Positions 1-5,614 of a DNA stretch of 7,577 nt are shown one piece after another. The DNA comes from Desulfovibrionaceae bacterium UBA3823. GTDB taxonomy: Bacteria; Desulfobacterota; Desulfovibrionia; Desulfovibrionales; Desulfovibrionaceae. The stretch covers positions 7,646-15,222 of the forward strand of contig DFDR01000069.1 in assembly GCA_002369295.1 (NCBI GenBank), read 5' to 3'. The position numbers and the translations under genes are program-made. A model generated the notes under the pieces. That model did not search any database. It was not told the DNA's origin and was given only the letters and a program-made list of their open reading frames with translations. Position 1 is the first letter of the stretch; the number at the start of each line of letters is the position of its first letter.

Positions 1-133
1 CGCCGACGAGGGCGGCCGTGCCGATGACGGCAGCCGAGCCGACGAGCAGGGGGGCCATGTAGCGCGACTCGCAGCCGCCGGCGACCAGCGAGGCTGCGAC
101 GAGGCAGGGAAGCATGCACTTTTTCAGCAGCAT
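1..133 (-). CDS. Small putative lipoprotein, N-terminal part only (C-terminus beyond left edge)
   Basis: An ATG at 133 is preceded by an excellent Shine-Dalgarno, AAGGAGG with 5 bases to the start. Forty-four codons are visible before the window ends. The N-terminus has a basic start (MLLKK), a hydrophobic core (CLVAASLVAGG) and a cysteine at residue 21. This looks like a type II signal peptide, although Ala at -3 of the lipobox is weaker than the usual Leu. After the cysteine comes a short polar piece and then another Ala/Val/Gly-rich hydrophobic stretch (residues 30-44), as in small glycine-zipper or entericidin-like envelope lipoproteins. Its start overlaps by 10 bases the open frame of the kinase fragment upstream. 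No family can be named from 44 residues. A plain secreted or membrane protein is the alternative. Confidence 0.6.
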   Translation of the reverse strand, partial: MLLKKCMLPCLVAASLVAGGCESRYMAPLLVGSAAVIGTAALVG

Positions 134-1524
134 GGAGACCTCCTTGATGGAAGGCGGTACAGGGAGCATTGAGGGATCCCGCCGGCCGCCGGGCCTGGCA
201 GGATCGGTGCCTCCATCTTAGGTAGCGCTTGCAGCAATGCCTTGCCAAGCCTTTTTCCCTGCCGCGCGGCCTGACGCGGCGCCCGGCCGGCGGAGAGAGA
301 CGGCGCCGACGCGTCTAGACGGCGGCTGCGCGCAGCCTGCGCCCTGTCGAGTTCGGCCGTGAGTTCGGCGATGTCGAGGGGCTTGGCCAGGGGGGCGTTC
401 ATGCCGCTCTCCAGGGACTGGGCCCTGTCCTCGTCCCTGGCATTGGCGCTGAGGGCGACGATGGGCAGCGAGGCCGCGTCGCCGCGCGGAAGGGCGCGTA
501 TGGTTCTGGCTGCCTCGCAGCCGTTCATGACGGGCATCTGGATGTCCATCACCACGGCCGAGTACCAGCCTTCGGGGCTGTTGGCCATGGCCTCGACGGC
601 ATCGCAGCCGTCTGCCACGGCATCGACGGTGTAGCCGGCCTCCTCCAGCAGCGTCTGGGCCAGCAGGCGGCTGATCTCGATGTCCTCGACGACCAGCACC
701 CTGCCCCGCCCTTCCGGGGCGCAGGCATCCGCAGCCAGGGGCGCGGCGCTGGGGCGGTCCGCCAGCTTGAGGGGAATGCTCATGGTGAAGCGCGAGCCTT
801 TGCCCGGCTGGCTCTCCACGGTCATGGTGCCGCCCATGGCATCGAGGATGCGCTTGACCACGGCGAGGCCGATGCCGGTGCCGGCATGGCCGGACCTGGT
901 CGAGGTCTCGCTGCGCTCGAAGGCGCCGAAGGCGAGCTTGACGAATTCCGGCTCCATGCCGCAGCCGCTGTCCTCGACGCTGACGGCATAGCGCACCCAG
1001 CCTGCGTCCGAGGCGGCCAGCCGCTTGACGGCAACGCCGATGCGGCCGCCCCGGGGAGTGAACTTGACGGCGTTGGCAAGGAGGCTGCCCACGGCGCGCA
1101 TGAAGCGGTTGGCGTCGATCATGACGGCATCCCCGCCCTCCTCGAGGTCGAGATCCAGCGCGAGGCCCTTCTCCCCGATCAGGCTCCGCCCCATGTCAAC
1201 GGCATCTTCCACGACGCGCGAGAGCACCTGCGGCGCCACGTTGAGGCGCATGGCCCCCCCGTCCGCCTCGGCCAGCTCGAGCAGGCCGCCGATGAGCGCG
1301 AGCATGTGCCTGGCGGCCATGGTCACCCGCTCCAGGCGCCCGGCGGCCGCCTTGGGGTCGTCGAGGTGCCTGGCCGCCAGCCCCGCGTAGCCGATGACGG
1401 CGTTCATGGGCGTGCGGATGTCGTGGGAGAGGTTGAAGATGAAGCGGTTCTTGGCCTCGTTGAGGCGCTTTTCCGACTGGAGGGCCTCGCCGGCCCGGCG
1501 TCCTGCCTCCTCGGCCCGCTTCAT
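124..1524 (-). CDS. Hybrid histidine kinase, HisKA-HATPase-REC part (separated from its PAS domain by a frameshift)
   Basis: This is a cytoplasmic hybrid sensor kinase fragment of 466 residues if begun at the ATG at 1524. The frame itself is open further upstream, and a GTG at 1533 is an alternative start. Order: a charged helical linker (1-28); HisKA with H-box NLSHDIRTPMNAVIGY, phospho-acceptor His34; HATPase_c with N-box NAVKFTP (N161), G1 DSGCGM (from D185) and G2 GTGIGLA (from G215); then a receiver (about 275-395) with D327 in VVMDIQMPVMNG and K381 in LAKPL. All catalytic motifs are intact. No SD precedes 1524 or 1533, so independent translation would depend on reinitiation after the PAS ORF stops at 1536. 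The ancestral gene was almost certainly PAS-HK-REC starting at 1898. About 65 residues after the receiver look unconserved and run into the next gene's RBS. No HPt or DNA-binding output is present. Family is certain; integrity as a gene is not. Confidence 0.75.
   Translation of the reverse strand: MKRAEEAGRRAGEALQSEKRLNEAKNRFIFNLSHDIRTPMNAVIGYAGLAARHLDDPKAAAGRLERVTMAARHMLALIGGLLELAEADGGAMRLNVAPQVLSRVVEDAVDMGRSLIGEKGLALDLDLEEGGDAVMIDANRFMRAVGSLLANAVKFTPRGGRIGVAVKRLAASDAGWVRYAVSVEDSGCGMEPEFVKLAFGAFERSETSTRSGHAGTGIGLAVVKRILDAMGGTMTVESQPGKGSRFTMSIPLKLADRPSAAPLAADACAPEGRGRVLVVEDIEISRLLAQTLLEEAGYTVDAVADGCDAVEAMANSPEGWYSAVVMDIQMPVMNGCEAARTIRALPRGDAASLPIVALSANARDEDRAQSLESGMNAPLAKPLDIAELTAELDRAQAARSRRLDASAPSLSAGRAPRQAARQGKRLGKALLQALPKMEAPILPGPAAGGIPQCSLYRLPSRRSPCC
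134..145 (-). promoter_or_regulatory. Strong ribosome binding site of the lipoprotein gene
   Basis: On the minus strand AAGGAGG lies 5 bases before the ATG at 133. It is the strongest SD in the window and fixes the start of the lipoprotein gene, even though it sits inside the open C-terminal frame of the preceding kinase fragment. Confidence 0.6.
219..248 (-). promoter_or_regulatory. Weak candidate promoter for the lipoprotein gene
   Basis: Minus-strand TTGGCA (248-243) and TACCTA (224-219) are separated by 18 bases, about 85 bases before the lipoprotein ATG. The stretch is visibly less GC-rich than the coding DNA around it. The -10 match is poor. The same DNA also reads TGGCA...TTGCT, close to a sigma54 element but with GG-N9-GC rather than GG-N10-GC. 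I see that this is promoter-like DNA but cannot decide which type, if any. Confidence 0.25.
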
Positions 1525-1535
1525 GGCCGTCACGT

Positions 1536-1562
1536 CTAGAGGGAGCAGCAGCAGAGACCGCC
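1536..1562 (-). other. Frameshift junction between PAS and kinase frames
   Basis: The PAS frame reads GGC GGT CTC TGC TGC TGC TCC CTC TAG, while the kinase frame resumes at CTG (1554). The shift is -1, equivalent to a 2-base insertion or 1-base loss. A duplicated TC (1557-1554) is the simplest cause, since deleting it gives GGLLLLPLDVT. No X-XXY-YYZ slippery heptamer is present, which argues against classical programmed -1 frameshifting. A real mutation or a sequencing or assembly error both fit. Confidence 0.7.
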
Positions 1563-1898
1563 CTCCTGTCCGGCGCTCGCGAGGTGCCCGTAGCCGGCAA
1601 CCCAGGCCTCCCGGCCGTCCTTGCGGCGGATGCGGAAGACGACGTGGTCGGTTCGGGCCTCGCTTTGGGCGATCTGGCTCGCAATGGAGCGCTCCACGGC
1701 ATCGAGATCGTCGGGATGGACGAGCCCGCGGAAGCTTCCGCCGACAAAGGCCAGAAAGTCCTCGGTTCCGCTGCAGCCGAACATGGCCGCCAGGGTGCTG
1801 TTGGCGAGCAGGATGCGCTCGTCGCCGCCGGCCTGGTAGATCAGAAAGCCGCCGGGAATGCGTTCGGCAAAATCGCTGAAGCCGCTGGGAACGGGCAT
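1536..1898 (-). CDS. PAS sensor domain, N-terminal part of the frameshifted hybrid kinase
   Basis: This ORF of 120 residues starts at ATG 1898, with AGGAG 7 bases upstream. It reads as a PAS fold: an early helix and strand (PGGFLIYQ), ILLANSTLAAMFGCSG, the characteristic GLVHPDDLDAVERSI, and a PAC-like strand pair (HVVFRIRRKDGREAWVAGYG). PAS domains bind small ligands or cofactors or mediate dimerisation, and feed signal into HisKA; no cofactor residue is recognisable. The last residues, CCCSL, are off-frame. The natural continuation LLLLPLDVTAMKR, a typical PAC-to-linker 'DVT' motif, lies one frame away. Removing one TC from the TCTC at 1557-1554, or adding one base, joins the two. The ORF begins 9 bases after the UAG of the permease-kinase and in the same frame. 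Because the SD and domain boundary are good, I treat it as a separate gene start. Confidence 0.7.
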   Translation of the reverse strand: MPVPSGFSDFAERIPGGFLIYQAGGDERILLANSTLAAMFGCSGTEDFLAFVGGSFRGLVHPDDLDAVERSIASQIAQSEARTDHVVFRIRRKDGREAWVAGYGHLASAGQEGGLCCCSL

Positions 1899-1907
1899 GG
1901 CTTGCTC

Positions 1908-4900
1908 CTAGGCGCCAACGACCTGCCTGAGCAGGGCGAAGAGCTTTTCCATGTCGATGGGCTTGGAAAGATGGCCGTCCATGCCGGCCTCGCGGCCGGC
2001 CTGGATGTCTTCGTCGCTGGAATTGGCCGACAGGGCGACGACAGGCACCCGGGCCTTGGCCTTGTCCGCCAGGGCGCGGATGGCGCGCGTGGCGTCGAAG
2101 CCGTTCATGTTGGGCATCTGCAGGTCCATGAGCACCACGTCGTAGCGGCCGGCCTCGGCCTCCGCCACCTTGGCCACGGCCTGAACGCCGTCCTCGGCCT
2201 CGTCGATCTCGAAGCCGCTCATGGCGAGCACGGCGGCCGCAATCTCGCGGTTGACCTCGATGTCGTCCACGAGCAGCACGCGCTTGCCGGTGAAGTCCAC
2301 GTCCTTCCCGCCGCTCTCGGCGGCCCTGGGGGAGCGGCGGCTGCAGGCCAGGGCGAGGGCCCGGCGCAGATCCGAGGCGAACACGGGCTTGGCGCAGACG
2401 GCGCCCGTCCCCGTGCCCTCGGCGTCCTGCCTGACCTTCTCGATGTCGTAGGCCGTGACGAGCACGAGGCCGACGCCGCGCCCCCCGCGGGCGGCAGCCG
2501 CGGATATCTCCCTGGCCACGTCCGAGCCCGACATGTCGCGCATGCGCCATTCGAGGATGCACACGTCGAAGGGATCGTCCCTGCTCTGGGCCTCTTCGAA
2601 GCGCTGGATGGCCTCGTGGCCGGACATGGTCCATTCGGCGGACGCGCCCATGGCGGCAAGGTGCCCCATGAGGGCGCTGCAGGCCTTGCTGTCGTCGTCG
2701 GCGACCAGCACCTTCAAGCCGGAGGCGTCGAAGTCCTCCGCGGCGCCGGCGCCGGCCTCGGCCTCGCGGGCAAGGGGGAAGCGCAGGCCGATAATGAATT
2801 CCGTTCCCTTGCCGGGCTCCGACTCCACGCGGAGGGTGCCCTGCATGAGCGAGACGAGCTGCATGGTGACGGCCATGCCGAGGCCCGTGCCGCCGAGCTT
2901 CTGCTCGGCGTCTCCGCCCTCGCGCTCGAAGGCCTGGAACCGGCGCTCCAGGAACTCCTTGGACATGCCGATGCCGTTGTCCTTGATGCATATCTCGAAG
3001 CTGGCCTCGTTCTGCGCGCTTTCCGGATCGAGCTCGCGGATGTTGAGCTCCACGTGGCCGCCCGGCGGGGTGAACTTGATGGCGTTGCCGCAGATGTTGA
3101 GCAGAATCTGGGACAGGCGCATCTTGTCGCAGCGCACGTTCTCGTGCCGCACGCCCAAGGCGTTGACGTCCACGGTGTGGCGCTTGGCCGCGACCTGGCC
3201 GAGAAGCATGACGTGGAGGGCGCGGAGCAGCTCCGGAATGTTCACCGGCGAGAGGTGGAGCTTCATCCTGCCCCCCTCGAGCCGGCTCATCTCGAGCACG
3301 TTGTCGACCAGCGAGAGCATGTGGCTGCTCGAGAGGCTGATCTTGTGCAGGTAGGCGTGGATGGTCGGCACGTCGTGCCTGGCGAGCGCCAGGTTGGTGA
3401 AGCCGATGACGGCGTTCATGGGCGTCCTGAAGTCGTGGGACATGGACGAGAGGAAGCCGCTCTTGAGCCGGCTGGCTTCCTCGGCCTGGATGCGCCTGGT
3501 CTCCACCTGCCTCCAGCGGGCGCGCATGAGCCAGTACATGCCGAAGACCACGGCGATGATCAGGGCCACGAGGACCATCTGGAGCGCGCTGTCGCGCACC
3601 ATGTGCTGGCCGAAGGCCTCCATCTGGCCCTCGATGAAGGTCTCGTCGGGCGTGCCCTTCTGGACGTGGAAGTGCGCTGCGGCCGAGGCCATGATGCTGA
3701 TGGCCGAGTCGTGCGCCTCCAGGCGTATCCACAGATGCGAGGAGGTGAAGATGAAGAAGAGCATGAAGAGCCAGACCAGGGCGGAGCGGCCGAAGCGCCC
3801 CTCGCGGTCGCGCCTGAGCACCGAGAGGAAGAGGCAGATGCCAAGTATGCCCCAGACGGCGAAGATGCAGTAGCTTTCCGTGTCCAGCGTGCCTATGGAC
3901 CACACGCTCGGCATGGCAACGAAGAGGAAGAAGGCGCAGCCTATGGCCGTGCCTGCAAGGCCCAGGACCTCGTGCAGCCTGTCGCCTGCCCTGCGGGCCT
4001 GCACGAAGGCCGCCATGGCGACGTAGGCGTAGACAATGGAGGCGCACACGGAGGCAACGTTCACGATCCAGCCAATGGTGGTGCGCCCCGCGACGATCAC
4101 GGGCACGGAGACGGCCATGGTGAAGAGGATGGCGTTGCGCGGCACGCCGCCCGCCGTGCGCCTGGCAAACCAGGCAGGCAGCACGCCGCTCTCGCCAAGG
4201 GTGCAGGTCAGGCGGGAAAGCGCAATGGTGCAGCCCGTCACGCCCGTGCCGACGGCCGCGAGCACGCTGGCCGCAAGCACGATCGTGCCGGCGGGCCCCA
4301 TGTGCTCGGCAACGGCGGCGATGACGGGAATGCCGCCCATGGCCGTCCCGGCGCCGGCGGTCCTGGCCTCGGCATAGGCGCGCCAGCCCTCCTTGGCGAG
4401 GGGAGCCGCGGCCGTGGCGGCAAGGGCCGCGTAGGCCGCAAGGGCGGCGAAGAGGCCGGCCGCGACGCACCAGACGAGGCGGCGCCTGGGGAAGGAGGTC
4501 TCGCCCGCCACGTGGGAGACGGTTTCGAAGCCCACGAAGGCCCAGGGGGCCAGCGCCAGCGCGCCGAAGACCTGGAAGGCGGGGCGCGTCCCTGGCGCAA
4601 AGGCCGGCGCAAGGCCCGCAAGCCCGCCCGAGTCGGCAAAGACGCCGGCAAAGCACCAGGCAATGCCTGCCGCAAGCAGGACGGCCAGCACCGTGTTCAG
4701 CAGCACGGCATGGCGGCCGCGCAGCAGGCAGAGGCCGCCGAAGGCGGCGATGACGCAGGCTGTGAAGAGCACTTCGCCGAGCCAGACCTCGCTGCCGGCA
4801 ATCGTGTAGTGCAGGCCGCTGGCGAGCGCGCCTGTCCCGAAGCGGCGCGCCAGCAGGGCGATGGCCGCCGCGTTGGCCCAGATGATGGACGCATAGGCAA

Positions 4901-5216
4901 GCCAGAGGAACCAGGCGCAGAGAAAGCCGTGGTCGTCGCCGAGGACGCCGCGCACGCAGCTGTAGCTGCCGCCGTCGTCGCCGGCCTGGCCCTGGAGCAG
5001 GTAGTGGTAGCTGCAGGCAACAACCAGCAGGCAGAGCATGCCGAGGAAAAGGCCGATGCAGGTGCCCAGCGGCCCTGCCAGCGGCAGGAAGACGGTGCCG
5101 GGCATGGCGAAGGCGCTCCAGCCGACGCATGAGCCAAACGCCATGCCCCAGACGGCGAGCGGGGAGAAGCGTCTGGGAGGCGCTGCGCGTTCCAAATCCA
5201 TTGGCTCCGATTTCAT
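1908..5216 (-). CDS. APC-type amino acid permease fused to hybrid histidine kinase with two receivers
   Basis: This is a 1102-residue inner-membrane sensor. Residues 17-470 resemble an APC-superfamily permease with about 12 TM helices, including GWSAFAMPGTVFLPLAGP, the TM6-like APWAFVGFETVSHVAGE and VLPAWFARRTAGGVPRNA. TM13 (478-495), an extracytoplasmic segment of about 50 residues and TM14 (546-566) follow. Then come a short charged linker; HisKA with SMSHDFRTPMNAVIGF (His594); HATPase_c with N-box N707/N711, G1 DNGIG (746-750) and G2 GGTGLG (775-780); REC1 (about 835-955); and REC2 (977-1100) with D984/D985, phospho-acceptor D1031 and K1085. REC1 has Glu889 where the phospho-acceptor Asp belongs (ILEWRMRDMSG) and is probably a pseudo-receiver. 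The likely role is sensing a transported or bound amino acid or amine and starting a phosphorelay; the ligand is unknown. ATG 5216 lacks a convincing SD; ATG 5201 is an alternative. A sigma70-like promoter lies just upstream. Solute-carrier/kinase fusions such as CbrA are known; an APC version is less usual. Confidence 0.88.
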   Translation of the reverse strand: MKSEPMDLERAAPPRRFSPLAVWGMAFGSCVGWSAFAMPGTVFLPLAGPLGTCIGLFLGMLCLLVVACSYHYLLQGQAGDDGGSYSCVRGVLGDDHGFLCAWFLWLAYASIIWANAAAIALLARRFGTGALASGLHYTIAGSEVWLGEVLFTACVIAAFGGLCLLRGRHAVLLNTVLAVLLAAGIAWCFAGVFADSGGLAGLAPAFAPGTRPAFQVFGALALAPWAFVGFETVSHVAGETSFPRRRLVWCVAAGLFAALAAYAALAATAAAPLAKEGWRAYAEARTAGAGTAMGGIPVIAAVAEHMGPAGTIVLAASVLAAVGTGVTGCTIALSRLTCTLGESGVLPAWFARRTAGGVPRNAILFTMAVSVPVIVAGRTTIGWIVNVASVCASIVYAYVAMAAFVQARRAGDRLHEVLGLAGTAIGCAFFLFVAMPSVWSIGTLDTESYCIFAVWGILGICLFLSVLRRDREGRFGRSALVWLFMLFFIFTSSHLWIRLEAHDSAISIMASAAAHFHVQKGTPDETFIEGQMEAFGQHMVRDSALQMVLVALIIAVVFGMYWLMRARWRQVETRRIQAEEASRLKSGFLSSMSHDFRTPMNAVIGFTNLALARHDVPTIHAYLHKISLSSSHMLSLVDNVLEMSRLEGGRMKLHLSPVNIPELLRALHVMLLGQVAAKRHTVDVNALGVRHENVRCDKMRLSQILLNICGNAIKFTPPGGHVELNIRELDPESAQNEASFEICIKDNGIGMSKEFLERRFQAFEREGGDAEQKLGGTGLGMAVTMQLVSLMQGTLRVESEPGKGTEFIIGLRFPLAREAEAGAGAAEDFDASGLKVLVADDDSKACSALMGHLAAMGASAEWTMSGHEAIQRFEEAQSRDDPFDVCILEWRMRDMSGSDVAREISAAAARGGRGVGLVLVTAYDIEKVRQDAEGTGTGAVCAKPVFASDLRRALALACSRRSPRAAESGGKDVDFTGKRVLLVDDIEVNREIAAAVLAMSGFEIDEAEDGVQAVAKVAEAEAGRYDVVLMDLQMPNMNGFDATRAIRALADKAKARVPVVALSANSSDEDIQAGREAGMDGHLSKPIDMEKLFALLRQVVGA

Positions 5217-5241
5217 TAGCTAACCAGCTTGAATTATTAGC
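5215..5241 (-). repeat. Direct repeat GCTAAT spaced 21 bp, with palindrome TTAGCTAA, in the leader
   Basis: Minus-strand GCTAAT occurs at 5241-5236 and again at 5220-5215, 21 bases apart (two helical turns), between the predicted transcription start and the start codon. The second copy overlaps the 8-base palindrome TTAGCTAA (5216-5223). Position and phasing would suit an operator, but the elements are short and the function is a guess. Confidence 0.3.
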
Positions 5242-5257
5242 GATATCAAGAATCAGA

Positions 5258-5286
5258 ATTGTATGCCTGCGACTATGCTTTGGCAA
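5258..5286 (-). promoter_or_regulatory. Sigma70-type promoter of the permease-kinase gene
   Basis: On the minus strand TTGCCA (5286-5281) and TACAAT (5263-5258) are separated by exactly 17 bases, each one mismatch from consensus. The predicted start near 5251 gives a leader of about 35 bases to ATG 5216. The region 5217-5263 is strikingly AT-rich against the GC-rich surroundings. This is the best promoter in the window and likely drives the permease-kinase and the following PAS-kinase. Confidence 0.6.
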
Positions 5287-5316
5287 GGGATCAAAGCCAG
5301 CCTCCAGTCATTCCGG

Positions 5317-5358
5317 AAGGCCGTCAGACGGACGCGTCGGGCAGTCCTTGCCGGCCTT
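5317..5358 (-). terminator. Stem-loop after the Tad2-like gene (possible terminator, no T run)
   Basis: Minus-strand AAGGCCG (5358-5352, starting inside the TAA stop) pairs with CGGCCTT (5323-5317). Inside it GGAC/GTCC can form a second short stem. The arms fit, but no T tract follows, so it may be a 3'-end-stabilising or Rho-type structure rather than an intrinsic terminator. It separates the truA cluster from the permease-kinase promoter. Confidence 0.35.
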
Positions 5359-5614
5359 AGTCCGCCTGCCGCGGCGTGGGCAGATCGCAGCCCTCCCAGT
5401 CGTCCGGCAGAACCCGGCGGAAGAGGCGCCAGTCGAGGGCCAGCCTGTCTTCGTCCGAGGGCTCCCAGCCGCGCATGCGGGCAAGGCTGGACTCGCCCAG
5501 GAAGCGCCCCCTGACGGGCCTGCCCTCCCGGACGAGCAGAAAGTCCTCCTCCCAGCCGGGACGGCAGACCCTGACGCCCCGGCGTCCAAGTTCAAGGGCT
5601 TCTTCAAAGTTCAC
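5357..5614 (-). CDS. DUF2829 / Tad2-like small protein
   Basis: The ORF encodes 85 residues from GTG 5614, with GGGAGG 6 bases upstream. It begins VNFEEALELGRRGVRVCRPGW and contains GWEPSDEDRLALDW near residues 49-62. This matches the DUF2829 pattern: N-terminal NFxEAL, Gly, R/K-x-GW, then W-x-PS-x-x-D-x-LA-x-DW. In Pfam terms this is the Thoeris anti-defence 2 (Tad2)-like domain. Phage Tad2 proteins sequester the cyclic-ADPR-type signal of Thoeris, but many chromosomal members have no known role. The tail after residue 72 (EGCDLPTPRQAD) is probably disordered. The start overlaps the end of truA by 11 bases (TruA reads ...ADREL stop), so translation is likely coupled. No phage genes surround it. 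Assignment rests on motif memory without a search. A generic small domain of unknown function is the alternative. Confidence 0.7.
   Translation of the reverse strand: MNFEEALELGRRGVRVCRPGWEEDFLLVREGRPVRGRFLGESSLARMRGWEPSDEDRLALDWRLFRRVLPDDWEGCDLPTPRQAD

Noticed and set aside
1536..1562. Programmed -1 ribosomal frameshifting to make the full PAS-kinase
   Set aside because: No slippery heptamer, no SD-like stimulator at the right distance, and no clear downstream pseudoknot; a TC duplication or one-base loss explains the shift more simply.
1584..5132. Very long open frame on the plus strand (1182 codons) opposite the permease-kinase
   Set aside because: Its translation is rich in Gly, His, Ala and Glu without any recognisable fold, and it mirrors a real gene whose domains are certain. 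High third-position GC removes stop codons from the opposite strand.
1908..5286. Minus-strand open frame continuing upstream from the PAS-kinase fragment through the whole permease-kinase
   Set aside because: Upstream of about 1554 it is Arg/Pro/His-rich out-of-frame sequence; only the part below 1554 has kinase motifs. The real protein there is the other frame.
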